DNA of 64,000 bases from RYN-428 sp035551995. GTDB lineage: Bacteria; Planctomycetota; Phycisphaerae; Tepidisphaerales; Tepidisphaeraceae. The stretch covers positions 1 through 64,000 of the forward strand of contig DASZME010000062.1 of assembly GCA_035551995.1 (NCBI GenBank), in the 5' to 3' direction. Below, piece after piece: positions 7,056 to 16,049 of this stretch (the first letter of the stretch is position 1; each line of letters opens with the position of its first letter). A program made the position numbers and the translations under genes. Under the pieces are notes generated by a model. It was given only the letters and a program-made list of their open reading frames with translations, was not told the origin of the DNA and did no database searches.

Positions 7056-9593
7056 CTATTCGTGCCGCAGCGCTCCGGCCGGGGGCGCGCGGCGCAAACG
7101 GATGGCCGGATAAATCGTCGCCACGCCCGCGGCGGCCGTCGCAAGTAACAGGTTTTGCAGCCAAAATCGCGGCTGAACGCTCGTCGGAATGCTCCACCCA
7201 AACGATCGATACTGAACGACATACGCCAGCACGAACGCCAGCAGGGTTCCGGCCGCGGATGCGACGATCGCCGCCGTCCATGCGATGATCGCCCCTTGTC
7301 CAAGCACCCAGGCGATGGTCTGGCGGCCGGTCATTCCCACCGCCGCCAGCACGCTGTAATCGCGCTGCCGCGCCAAAGCCAGCGCCAGCAACGACCCGGC
7401 CAATCCGCAAAACGCCACGCCGCCCGCAAGCCAGGTCAGCACTTCCGTCACGGCGAATGTTCTGTCGAACATCGCCATCACGTCCGATCGCACATAGCGT
7501 GAGCTGTTGACGACGATCGGATAATCCGGGCGCAACGCCGACGACCACTGAGCGGCGATTTTGTCCGCATCGAGACCGGGGAAAAGCGTGACGTGCATCG
7601 AGTTGACTTGCCGGTCGTTCCACGCCGACGCGAGGGTGGCGCCGTCGAGCATGATCTGGCCGCGCTCGTTGCCGAAGTCGAAGAAAACGCCGAAAACGCG
7701 GAACCGTCGCTGGCCGCCGGGCGTTGGCAATGTCACGATATCTCCGGCGCGCAATCGCGTGCGCCCGGCAAGGGGCTCGCTGATGAGCAAATCGCCGGCC
7801 GGATCGAATCGCGCGCGCGATCCCAGGGCGGTCTTCATCGGCAAAGTGCGCATCACCTCGCGCACGTTTGTGCCGACGAGCGCGGTGGATCGGCCCTGGA
7901 GTTCGACCTTCCGCATGCGATAACGAATCACGCTTTTCACCTGCGGTTGGCTTGCCACCCACTGCACGGCGCGCGGATCGAGGGTGGCGTCGATCTTGTG
8001 TTTCACCAGAAGTTCAGGCGCCACGAAAATATCAGATGAAAATCGCTGTTCCATCCACGACGCCAGCGACGTGCGAAAGGAAAAAACCATCGTACGCACG
8101 CTGATGTTCATCGCCATCGCCAGCATGGTCGCGGCCACGGCGACTCCCGTGATTCCAAGTGACCGCCCCACTCCCGCCGCCGCCATCCGCGCCGGCAGCC
8201 ATTGCATCGGCCGGGCCACGGCTTCCACCGCCGCGCACGCGGCTCGCGTCAGCCACGGACAGACAAGCGCGAATCCAAGCGCGATCAGCAGCGCCATCGC
8301 GAATCCCATTTTCGGCGAATCGCTCGGCAACAGCACGATCCCCCAACCCGCCGCAAGCACCGCCAGGCCCGCACCAAGCAATCGAAACGCCGCCGGCCCC
8401 GCGGCGCGATGCCGCTCGGTCGGCTGAAACGCGTTCACCGGCGGCATTCGCGCCGCCTGATAAAGGGGAACCATCGATCCGAGCAGGCAACTGCCAAACG
8501 AAATCGCAACTCCTTTGAAAATCGCCGCGCGATCGAGCGTCACCGGCGCCGGTCGAACCGAGGCGTACAGATCGTTGATCGTCGTGGCGATGTACCCGAC
8601 CAGGCCGCGCGACAGCGCTCCGCCGGCAAGGACGCCGACGATCGATCCGACGGAGGCGAAGATGATTCCCTCCGCCAGATACAGTCCGCCCAATTGCCGC
8701 TGACTCGCGCCCAGACAGCGCAGGATCCCCAGGCTTTTTGCGCGCTGCCTGACCGAGATCAGCATGCTGTTGTAGACGATGAAGACCGCGACAAAGCTTG
8801 CCATCAGGGACAGGGCGCCGAGATTGAGCCGATAGGCGCCGATCAGGTCTTCGAGGGAGGTGGATTGTTGCTGCGTCGATCGCAGCTCGAGCCCCGGCGG
8901 GAGCGCCGCCTCAAGGAGCCGTTCTTGCGCCGGCGCGTCGAGCCTGGTGTCGATCCGATCGATGAAGCCGACCGAGTCGGTCAATTCCTGGGCGGTGGCC
9001 AGGTCGGCGATGATGAGGTCCGAAAGCTGAGTCCGCGCGACGCCGGCGATCGCGATCACGCCGCACACGTGAACATCGACGCGATGGGCGCCGACGGTCA
9101 GGTGAAGGATGTCGCCGGCCTTGGCGTTTAATCGCCGGGCGAGGGAATCGACGATGACGACTTGATTTGGTTCGGTCAGGAATTTTCGCCGGGCGGCATC
9201 GTCAAGCGTCGATTGAAATTGCGTAAACCCGCGAAGCGGTTTTTCCGCGAAAACGTCCACGCCGATCAACCGGGCGACGATCGGATCGCCCGCCCCCGCG
9301 CCCGCGAGCACGCCTCGATTGATCATCGGCGCCAACGCGATGGGCAGCTTGCGATTGAGCAGGTCAATATAGCGTTGATCGCGAATCACCCCGTCGACGG
9401 CGAAGATCGCATGGGTCGATCGCTCGGCCAGCGATTGGACGGCGCCGCGAAAACTGCCGACGCACGCCCCGACCGCCGCGTCGATGGCCACCGCGACGGC
9501 CACGCCCAGCGCGACGCCGAGCACGCAGAGCAGAAATTCCAGCCGATGACGGCGGAAATGCCCGAACGTCAGCGCGACGTAAAGACGAATCAC
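7056..9593 (-). CDS. FtsX-family ABC transporter permease (att-type, fused)
   Basis: This 845-residue inner-membrane protein has the MacB/LolC-FtsX arrangement duplicated. It has an N-terminal helix (EFLLCVLGVALGVAVAVAIDA), a large periplasmic domain, three helices around residues 270-390, a second anchored periplasmic domain and three C-terminal helices. That length suits a fusion of two permease halves, as in AttF and AttG. It starts at a GTG that overlaps the ATPase stop codon by 4 nt, indicating translational coupling. With its ATPase and the lipocalin it probably forms a lipoprotein- or lipid-handling ABC module rather than an importer; that is family knowledge. There is no sign of damage. 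Confidence 0.92.
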   Translation of the reverse strand: MIRLYVALTFGHFRRHRLEFLLCVLGVALGVAVAVAIDAAVGACVGSFRGAVQSLAERSTHAIFAVDGVIRDQRYIDLLNRKLPIALAPMINRGVLAGAGAGDPIVARLIGVDVFAEKPLRGFTQFQSTLDDAARRKFLTEPNQVVIVDSLARRLNAKAGDILHLTVGAHRVDVHVCGVIAIAGVARTQLSDLIIADLATAQELTDSVGFIDRIDTRLDAPAQERLLEAALPPGLELRSTQQQSTSLEDLIGAYRLNLGALSLMASFVAVFIVYNSMLISVRQRAKSLGILRCLGASQRQLGGLYLAEGIIFASVGSIVGVLAGGALSRGLVGYIATTINDLYASVRPAPVTLDRAAIFKGVAISFGSCLLGSMVPLYQAARMPPVNAFQPTERHRAAGPAAFRLLGAGLAVLAAGWGIVLLPSDSPKMGFAMALLIALGFALVCPWLTRAACAAVEAVARPMQWLPARMAAAGVGRSLGITGVAVAATMLAMAMNISVRTMVFSFRTSLASWMEQRFSSDIFVAPELLVKHKIDATLDPRAVQWVASQPQVKSVIRYRMRKVELQGRSTALVGTNVREVMRTLPMKTALGSRARFDPAGDLLISEPLAGRTRLRAGDIVTLPTPGGQRRFRVFGVFFDFGNERGQIMLDGATLASAWNDRQVNSMHVTLFPGLDADKIAAQWSSALRPDYPIVVNSSRYVRSDVMAMFDRTFAVTEVLTWLAGGVAFCGLAGSLLALALARQRDYSVLAAVGMTGRQTIAWVLGQGAIIAWTAAIVASAAGTLLAFVLAYVVQYRSFGWSIPTSVQPRFWLQNLLLATAAAGVATIYPAIRLRRAPPAGALRHE

Positions 9594-10456
9594 GCGCCAA
9601 CCTCCGGCGACGTGACGGCGGCCAGCGGTTCGGCCGTGCCGCTCCCGCGGAGATCGTCGGATGCGCTCGCGCCAGGAGCGGGCGGGGGCGTCGGCGTTCC
9701 CAAACGATTTTCTTTCACGCGGCCATCTTCGAGCGTAATCCGCTGTTCACATCGCTCGGCGGCTTGGGGCGAATGGGTCGCCATGACCACCGTCATTCCG
9801 AATTCGCGATGCAGTTCGCCGAGCAGATCGAGAATTTCCCGCCCGCTTTGCGCGTCCAGATTCCCCGTCGGCTCATCCGCCAGCAAAAGCTCCGGGCGAT
9901 GCACGACGGCTCGCGCCAGCGCCACGCGCTGCTGCTGGCCTCCGGAGAGTTCGTCAGGATATCGGCGCCCCTTGTCGGCCAAGCCGAGGCGCGCCAGGAG
10001 ATCGGCTACCTCTTTTTTGCGTTGAGCCGTCAGCGCTCGATCGAGCAGCCAGGGCGTGGCGACATTATCAAACGCGGTGAGGCTCGGCAGAAGATGAAAC
10101 GACTGAAAGACAAACCCCAGCCGTCGGCGTCTGAAGAGCGCGAGTTGTTCCTGTGACAGTTTAGAAATATCCGTCCCGCCGATCATCACGGCGCCGGTGG
10201 TCGGCAGATCGACCGCGCCAAGCAAGTTAAGCAGCGTACTTTTTCCCGACCCGCTGCGGCCGAGCAGCGCCAGCATGCGTCCGCGTTGAATGGCAAGCGA
10301 TAGCGGATGCAACGCGATAAACCGCCCGGCGCCAGCACCGTAAGTTTTACTGACATTTGTGAGGGAAATGATGTGCTGCGACGCGCGATCGATACCGGGG
10401 CGATCTATGGAGGCTGAAGAATCTCCGGGAATTGCAGCGTCGGCGTGTATGGTCAC
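9590..10456 (-). CDS. ABC transporter ATP-binding protein (LolD/MacB type)
   Basis: 288 residues. The nucleotide-binding domain has Walker A GRSGSGKSTLLN, Q-loop FVFQSFHLLPSLT, signature LSGGQQQRVALARA, Walker B ELLLADEPTGNLD and the switch His in VMATHS. The N-terminal 30 residues are a polar extension, so a later start is possible, and the C-terminus carries a Pro/Ala tail. The ATEPTGNLDAQSG-type sequence places it in the LolD/MacB/FtsE group, which energises FtsX-type permeases. It is the first gene of the three-gene minus-strand operon and overlaps the permease by 4 nt. The REP-like palindromes lie just upstream. Confidence 0.94.
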   Translation of the reverse strand: MTIHADAAIPGDSSASIDRPGIDRASQHIISLTNVSKTYGAGAGRFIALHPLSLAIQRGRMLALLGRSGSGKSTLLNLLGAVDLPTTGAVMIGGTDISKLSQEQLALFRRRRLGFVFQSFHLLPSLTAFDNVATPWLLDRALTAQRKKEVADLLARLGLADKGRRYPDELSGGQQQRVALARAVVHRPELLLADEPTGNLDAQSGREILDLLGELHREFGMTVVMATHSPQAAERCEQRITLEDGRVKENRLGTPTPPPAPGASASDDLRGSGTAEPLAAVTSPEVGA

Positions 10457-10484
10457 GGGGTCATCGTCTCCAAGTCAGGTTGAT

Positions 10485-10745
10485 TGTAGGCCTATCAACC
10501 CTGAAGGGGTTGAAGCTATTAGCCGGTGGTTGAGCGAAGCGACACCACCGGTTACGATTTTTGAAAGATAATTTGACCCTGGAAGGGTCGCAGCGCCAGC
10601 CGTTGGGCTGATGGCTGTCCTTCATGAATTGTCGCGTCGCTTCGACCCCTCCGGGGTCGAAATTTCCATATCTGGTATCCGGGGGTACCGCTTCGCTCAA
10701 CCCCCGGCTAATGGCTGTGATCCCTCCGGGATCGACACGCAACCT
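10485..10745. repeat. REP-like palindrome cluster (BIME-like) next to a RAYT gene
   Basis: Two inverted copies of the motif TTAGCCGGKGGTTGAGCGA, each closing into a hairpin (arms CCGGTGGT/ACCACCGG and CCGGGGGT/ACCCCCGG), lie at about 10519-10553 (plus) and 10675-10714 (minus). Smaller palindromes lie between and around them: AACCCTGAAGGGGTT near 10497, GACCCTGGAAGGGTC near 10576, CGACCCCTCCGGGGTCG near 10653, GATCCCTCCGGGATC near 10719. This is the arrangement of REP pairs flanking a REP-associated tyrosine transposase, whose gene begins at 10771. Confidence 0.82.
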
Positions 10746-10770
10746 GACTTCCCCCCCGGCAAAGGCGGCC

Positions 10771-11218
10771 ATGTCGTCCACATATCTCAGCCTTCACTAC
10801 CATATCGTTTTTTGGCACGAAACATCGGGAGTCATTTATTGCCGACGAATGGCGCCCGCGCCTCCACGAATATCTCGGCGGCACAATTTCAGGACTCGGC
10901 GGATTTCCACAAGGCGTCGGAGGCGTCGACGATCATCTACATCTTCTCATTGGGCTCAAGGCGACACACAACCTGGCCGATACTTTGCGTGAATTGAAAA
11001 AGGCGTCCTCCGTCTGGGTCCACGATCAAATCGGGCTGCAGCCGTTCGCATGGCAAGAAGGCTACGCGGCATTTACCGTCAGCGCCACCTCACGGCAGGC
11101 GGTTCGAAGCTACATCGCAAATCAAGAAGAACATCATCGCGGAAAAACATTCGCGGAGGAACTCACTGAGATGCTGCAACGAGCCGGAATCGAATATGAT
11201 TCGAAATATCTCGATTAA
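10771..11218 (+). pseudogene. REP-associated tyrosine transposase (IS200/IS605 Y1 family), one-base frameshift
   Basis: The gene starts MSSTYLSLHYHIVF, the typical opening of Y1/RAYT transposases. It then leaves frame at a run of six T (10810-10815); removing one T restores GTKHRESFIADEW and everything after it. The downstream frame holds the HUH metal-binding motif (DDHLHLLIGL), the catalytic-tyrosine helix (VRSYIANQEEHHRG, Tyr in YIANQ) and the usual C-terminus ending IEYDSKYLD. The total of 448 nt fits a 149-residue protein plus one extra base. RAYTs mobilise single-stranded REP hairpins, and a REP-like cluster lies immediately upstream. It is called a pseudogene because of the shift; homopolymer error or slippage during expression are alternatives. 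Confidence 0.85.
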
Positions 11219-11279
11219 ACGGTCTGGAATGATCTCCATACTGAATTGACGACGATCCTTAATCAATCGCGGAGCAAAT

Positions 11280-13829
11280 ATGAACCGATCCCGAGTTTTC
11301 CTTCAACTGGTATGCCTCTGCTTCGCAGCGTCGTGCGGCGCGGCCGCTGATGCGCCGCCGCAGCAGGCGGGAACTCCGACGTCCACCGATCCTTCGGTGA
11401 AAGTGACGCTCTTCGCCGCCGAACCCGACATCGTCACTCCGATCGGCGCCACCGTCGGGGCGCATGGACGGCTGTTCGTCATCGAATCCAACACCCACTT
11501 TCGGCAGAAGAATTATAAAGGGCCGGACGGCGACCGCATCCTCATCTTTCATGATTCAAAGGGCGCCGGCAAAGCCGATCGGATCACCACCTTTTTCGAG
11601 GGAATGAAGTATCTGATGAACATCGCCGCCGACCGCGACGGCTCGGTCGTGGTTTCGTCGCGAAACGAAATCTTTCGGCTTGCCGACGACGGCAAAGGGA
11701 CCGCGGGGCCGAAAACATCCTTGGCTCATCTGGAATCCAAAGCCGACTATCCGCACAACGGGCTGCACGGCCTCACGCTCGACGCTGAAGGTAATATTTA
11801 CTTCAGCATCGGCGAAAACAGCGGCATCGCCTGGCTACTCACGGGAGCCGACGGACGGAAATTAACCGGCGAAATCGGTTCCGGCGCCATCTTTCGGATG
11901 GATTCGCACGGCAACGGCCTGACCGAGCTGGCGCGCGGATTCTGGAATCCGTTTGGATTGGGAATCGATCCGCTGGGGGCGCTGTGGGCGGTGGACAACG
12001 ATCCGGACGGACGTCCGCCGTGCCGGCTGATCGATGTGCTGACGGGCGGAGACTATGGATATGAATACCGGTTTGGCCGCACGGGAATGCATCCCCTTCA
12101 GGCGTGGGACGCCGAGCTTCCCGGCACGCTGGGCATGGTCACCGGCGTCGGCGAGGCGCCTTGCGCGGTGCAGTGGAACCGCGGAAAGTTTTTTGTCAGC
12201 AGTTGGCGCGATCATCAGGTCGAGGCGTATACGCTCGAGCCGCGCGGCGCCGGTTATAGCGCCACCATGCAACCGCTCCTGCACGGCGGCGAAAATTTCC
12301 GGCCGGTCGGATTGGCATTCGCGCCCGACGGAACGCTCTATGTCACCGACTGGGGATCGGCAAGCTACTCGGTAAACGGAAAGGGACGCATCTGGAAAGT
12401 GACGTTCGCGACGCCACCCTCGGTGCAGCCCGTGTTGAAGCAGACTCCCGCGCGCGAACATGCGGCCCATCTTCGCCAATCCGATAGCATTCCCGAGCTT
12501 ATCGAAGCATTGGACGACGCCGACCCGGTCACCGCGCAAGCGGCGCAATATGGCCTTTCCCGCCTGGCCGGATCGGAAAAAATCGACTGGAATTCCCTCA
12601 AAACTCCCCGGCAGCACATCGGCCTGCTGGCTTCGTTGCTGTGGCGCGGCGCCAGTACCGCGGCGTATATCCCGGCCGCCTTGAAAGACGCCGACGATCG
12701 CGTGCGGCAGATGGCCGTTCGGGCGATCACCGAACAGGACGTCAAATCCGTTCGGGGTGATCTCGATCAGTTGCTTGAGTCGCAGGTGCTCTCGCCGCGG
12801 CTGCTCGGGATGACGATCGCCGCAATTAATTTTCTTGACGGCGATCGCACCGCCAAGATCGATTCGAGCAAGATTAACGCGGTGTTGCTGGCGCGAATGA
12901 ATCTGCCGCAGGCGACCGATCAGAGCAAAGCGTCGGCGTTGCGCATGTTGCAAGCCGGGCATCCGCACATCGGACTGGATAAAATCGAAAGCTATCTGAA
13001 GGCGCCCGTCGCGGCGGCGTTGCAATTGGAGGCGGTTCGTTATCTGGACGCCGACGCCGATCCGTCGCGGTTCGCCATGCTCGCGCAAGTGGCCGCCGAC
13101 GCCAAGGCCGATCCGGGAGTCCGAGCCGAGGCGGTGGTCGGATTGAGCGACGACGCGACGGCTCGTGTCGATTTGCTGCTCGAGCTGGCGGGCGACTCCG
13201 ACGGCGTCATTCGCCACGAAGCGCTGCGATCGCTTCGGCCGGCGGGAACGTCGTTGACCGCGGGGCAGAAGGTCACGCTGACGCACATCGCCGTCCACTA
13301 TCCCGGCGATAAGCAGCTTATCGATCGCGTGAACGGCCAGGTCGTTCAAAACCGACCGGCGGAGACGGACATCGCGGGTTATCAGAAAATCATCGATGCC
13401 GGTTCGGGGGATCCGCAGGCGGGCCTGCGGATTTTCTTTCACCCCGCCGGACCGGGTTGTTTTCACTGCCATGTGGTCGAAGGCCGCGGGCGCGCGATCG
13501 GGCCTGATCTGACGATGATCGGCCATTCACAAACGTCGCAGCATGTTTTGGAATCGATTCTCGACCCAAGCCGGGAGATCGCCCCGCTGTTCACGATGTG
13601 GTCGATCACGAAAAGGTCCGGCGACAGGATCGACGCCATGCTTCTGCGCCGCGACGGCCAGGCGACGGAGGTTTACGTCGACGCCAGCGGCGTGGAGATC
13701 AAAGTGAAGGAAAAAGAAATCGTCGATCGTAAGATCCGCAAGGAATCGCTGATGCCCAACGGGCTGGTGCAGGGGATGACCGATCAGGAACTCCGCGACG
13801 TAACGGCGATGCTGTTGCAAAAACGATGA
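11280..13829 (+). CDS. PVC-type heme-binding CxxCH propeller protein
   Basis: 849 residues with a signal peptide (VCLCFAASCGAAAD). Residues about 35-365 form the sorbosone-dehydrogenase-like propeller (VTLFAAEPDIVTPIGATV, HNGLHGLTLDAEGNIYFS, GFWNPFGLGIDPLGALWAVDND, LYVTDWG). Residues about 390-680 are HEAT-like helical repeats. The C-terminus is a single c-type cytochrome domain with CFHCH at residues 727-731. It appears to be the full-length counterpart of the short protein at 2651. It probably acts in the periplasm, passing electrons from an unknown (sugar-like) substrate to the heme; this is inferred from the family. A GGAG ribosome-binding site precedes the ATG. It stands alone on this strand. 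Confidence 0.93.
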   Translation: MNRSRVFLQLVCLCFAASCGAAADAPPQQAGTPTSTDPSVKVTLFAAEPDIVTPIGATVGAHGRLFVIESNTHFRQKNYKGPDGDRILIFHDSKGAGKADRITTFFEGMKYLMNIAADRDGSVVVSSRNEIFRLADDGKGTAGPKTSLAHLESKADYPHNGLHGLTLDAEGNIYFSIGENSGIAWLLTGADGRKLTGEIGSGAIFRMDSHGNGLTELARGFWNPFGLGIDPLGALWAVDNDPDGRPPCRLIDVLTGGDYGYEYRFGRTGMHPLQAWDAELPGTLGMVTGVGEAPCAVQWNRGKFFVSSWRDHQVEAYTLEPRGAGYSATMQPLLHGGENFRPVGLAFAPDGTLYVTDWGSASYSVNGKGRIWKVTFATPPSVQPVLKQTPAREHAAHLRQSDSIPELIEALDDADPVTAQAAQYGLSRLAGSEKIDWNSLKTPRQHIGLLASLLWRGASTAAYIPAALKDADDRVRQMAVRAITEQDVKSVRGDLDQLLESQVLSPRLLGMTIAAINFLDGDRTAKIDSSKINAVLLARMNLPQATDQSKASALRMLQAGHPHIGLDKIESYLKAPVAAALQLEAVRYLDADADPSRFAMLAQVAADAKADPGVRAEAVVGLSDDATARVDLLLELAGDSDGVIRHEALRSLRPAGTSLTAGQKVTLTHIAVHYPGDKQLIDRVNGQVVQNRPAETDIAGYQKIIDAGSGDPQAGLRIFFHPAGPGCFHCHVVEGRGRAIGPDLTMIGHSQTSQHVLESILDPSREIAPLFTMWSITKRSGDRIDAMLLRRDGQATEVYVDASGVEIKVKEKEIVDRKIRKESLMPNGLVQGMTDQELRDVTAMLLQKR

Positions 13830-13893
13830 CTGTAACGAACGGGCTATCCGTTCCGAAGCGGTCGATAAAATCGGCACGGGCGAAGCGCGACTT

Positions 13894-14032
13894 GAGCGAT
13901 TTTCATGTTGGTGTCGCGATACCGGGCCGCGAAAGACGCCCCGCGAGCGGGGCGCTAAACTTGGCCGCGAGACACGCCCCGCAAGCGGGTCCGCTAAACT
14001 TCGGAACGCTGCGGTGATCTGAGAAACGCTCT
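13894..14032. repeat. Dispersed inverted-repeat element, copy with duplicated core
   Basis: The edges read GAGCGATTTTCATGTTGGTG and, inverted, AGAGCGTTTCTCAGATCACC, matching the ends of the copies at 43178, 56152 and 63123. The central GC-rich core (CGCCCCGCGAGCGGGGCGCTAAAC) occurs twice, at about 13936-13960 and 13974-13999. This makes the copy about 139 bp instead of about 103 bp. Confidence 0.7.
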
Positions 14033-14081
14033 CATTGTTTAGAGGCCGTGCTTGCAGGGCGCGGTCGGCCGTTTCACAACG

Positions 14082-15266
14082 CTACAACCTGAAATTCTTC
14101 GCCAATTCGACGAACATTTTTATTCCCACGCCTAGCGCCCCGTCGGTGAAATCGTAGTGATCGTTGTGCAAGGGGGGATATGTGTGGCGATCGGCCGGCT
14201 CGACGCCGACCAGAAAGAAACAACCGGGAACTTTTTCCAGATAATACGCGAAATCTTCGCCGCCCATCGAATGGCGGGCGACGGGGATAAAACGGTCGCG
14301 GCCGAGCGATTCCCTGGCGACGTGAGCGACGTAATCGGCCACCCCGGGATCGTTGATCGTCGGCGGGTAGCCGGGAATCCAGTCGAAGGCGAACTTGCAG
14401 CGATTGGCGGCGGCGATGCCCGCGCAGCGCCGCTCGATGGCGGCGCGGATTTGCTTACGGCCGGCATCGTGGATCGTGCGCGCGGTGCCGGCGATGACCG
14501 CCGTGTCGGGGATGATGTTCGTGGCCGTGCCGGCATGGAACGTACCGATGGTGATGACCGTCGAATCCGTCGGATCAAACTCACGGCTGGCGAACTGCTG
14601 AAGATTCAACACCGCCTCGGCGGCCGTCACGATCGGATCGATCCCCATATGCGGAAAGGCGCCGTGGCATCCGCTTCCGGTGAAGGTTCCGCTGAACGTA
14701 TCGGTGGCGGCCAGCAATGTGCCGGGTTTGGTGGCGACGGTTCCGACTTTTAATCCGGGCCAGCCATGCAGGCCAAAAATTGCGGCTACTTTTGGACCGA
14801 GCCGGCCATCGAGCACGCCCGCGTCGACTAAGCGCGCCGCCCCGCCGCCGCCTTCCTCGGCGGGTTGCCAGATCAGTTTGACGCAGACCGGGAGATCGGG
14901 CGCCATCGCGTTGAGAATGCCCGCCGCGCCCATCACCGTGGCCGAGTGTCCGTCGTGACCGCAGGCGTGCATCTTCCCGGCGTGCGTGCTGGCGTAGACG
15001 GCGCCGGTGCGCTCGGTGATCGGCAGCGCGTCAATGTCCGCCCGGATCGCCACGCAGGGTTTAGTCGTGTCGCCGATCCAGGCGATGGTGGCGGTGGGCG
15101 CTTCGGGAACGCCGTCAACGTGCGCGATGCCGAGCGAATCCAACTCCGCGCGCAATGTCGCGGCGGTTTTGAATTCTTCATAGCCAAGTTCGGGGATGCG
15201 GTGCAGCCGGTGGCGGAGTTCGATCGCCCCGGGGAGGGCGCGCTCTATAGCCGAAGTCAAATTCAT
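14082..15266 (-). CDS. M20-family amidohydrolase (N-acyl-amino-acid / hippurate hydrolase type)
   Basis: This 394-residue cytoplasmic metallo-amidohydrolase carries the standard M20D signatures: ELRHRLHRIPELGYEE near residue 16, the metal-binding HACGHDGHSA, the catalytic QPAEEGGGGAARLVD and the distal ligand region HSMGGEDFAYYL. Members hydrolyse N-acyl or N-benzoyl amino acids, or related amides. The precise substrate cannot be read from sequence. Length is normal for the family and no residue looks missing. It is a single gene with no operon partner, and its ribosome-binding site is weak. Confidence 0.92.
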   Translation of the reverse strand: MNLTSAIERALPGAIELRHRLHRIPELGYEEFKTAATLRAELDSLGIAHVDGVPEAPTATIAWIGDTTKPCVAIRADIDALPITERTGAVYASTHAGKMHACGHDGHSATVMGAAGILNAMAPDLPVCVKLIWQPAEEGGGGAARLVDAGVLDGRLGPKVAAIFGLHGWPGLKVGTVATKPGTLLAATDTFSGTFTGSGCHGAFPHMGIDPIVTAAEAVLNLQQFASREFDPTDSTVITIGTFHAGTATNIIPDTAVIAGTARTIHDAGRKQIRAAIERRCAGIAAANRCKFAFDWIPGYPPTINDPGVADYVAHVARESLGRDRFIPVARHSMGGEDFAYYLEKVPGCFFLVGVEPADRHTYPPLHNDHYDFTDGALGVGIKMFVELAKNFRL

Positions 15267-15449
15267 GATCCATTTAAGCTACGAGGAGGCAGGAGATACA
15301 TCAAGTCGTCAAACGAGCCGACCAGTTCCCGGGCTTGGGGGCCGCGTCATTGGTTGCGGTCAACGGAGCCCGGTTTGGTCATTCTGGGCTTGCTCATGGT
15401 GTTGAGCAAGAATCAAAAAAATGTAATAAATATTGTTTAGCGAAATTAA

Positions 15450-15938
15450 ATGTTACCACCATCAAGATGCGAACGTCCCACTCCGATAAGCGTGCTTGCC
15501 GCCTATAACGACGCCGTGAGCAGAACCGTTACATCCCAGGTACTGCCGGGAAACCTGGGCGGGCTGACTTTTACGCCCGGCCTTTACACCAACTCGACGT
15601 CGGTTCTGATTCAGGGCGCCGGACCCAATAACGACGTTACGCTTGACGCCCAGGGTGATCCCAACGCCGTCTTCATCTTCAAGATGGGATCGACGCTTAC
15701 CACCGGCCCCGGCGCCCAGGTGATCCTAACCGGCGGCGCCAAGGCCAGTAACATCTTCTGGCACGTGGGAACATCAGCGACGCTGAATACCACCACGATT
15801 TTCTACGGAAGCATTCTCGCCTCGGTGACAATCACCGTAAACGATGGCTCAGTTGTCGATGGCCGGCTCTTGGCCGGATCGAACTCGGACGGTTCGGTCA
15901 CCGTGAACGGGAGCACCGTCACGGTTCCCGCTCCGTAA
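15450..15938 (+). pseudogene. Ice-binding-like (DUF3494) protein, 5'-truncated
   Basis: Residues from AAYNDA onward match the C-terminal two thirds of the ice-binding-like DUF3494 beta-helix (GGLTFTPGLYTNSTSVLI, GDPNAVFIFKMGSTLTTG, NIFWHVGTSATLNTTTIF, SILASVTITVNDGSVVDGRLLA). The family normally begins with a signal peptide and about 80 more residues, which are absent. The first 15 codons look unrelated. Immediately upstream is a short AT-rich stretch (about 15405-15452) unlike the rest of the window. The simplest reading is a gene fragment left by deletion or transfer. A short cytoplasmic version is less likely because these proteins act outside the cell. Confidence 0.78.
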
Positions 15939-16049
15939 ACCAGTAACCCGAGCAAAGTTAGATCGCCTCGTGGTTGCAGTTTCCACATACGACGGCTCTG
16001 GATTTCACCGAAAGGCGTTTATCCAGGGCCGTCTCGCGTTGGTGGTCCT

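Noticed and set aside
5938..7962. A 674-residue version of the AttH-like protein
   Set aside because: Its first half is antisense/other-frame sequence of the FtsX permease. The true start at 7044 gives a clean signal peptide.
11862..13526. A long open frame antisense to the CxxCH propeller gene (and similar ones opposite the 2.65 kb propeller gene and the 49.8 kb MFS gene)
   Set aside because: These are compositional shadows of GC-rich coding sequence. They lack recognisable domains, and the sense strand encodes a clear family protein in each case.
13830..13890. Extra gene between the propeller and the M20 hydrolase
   Set aside because: Only repeat-derived short frames occur here; no RBS, domain or composition supports a gene.
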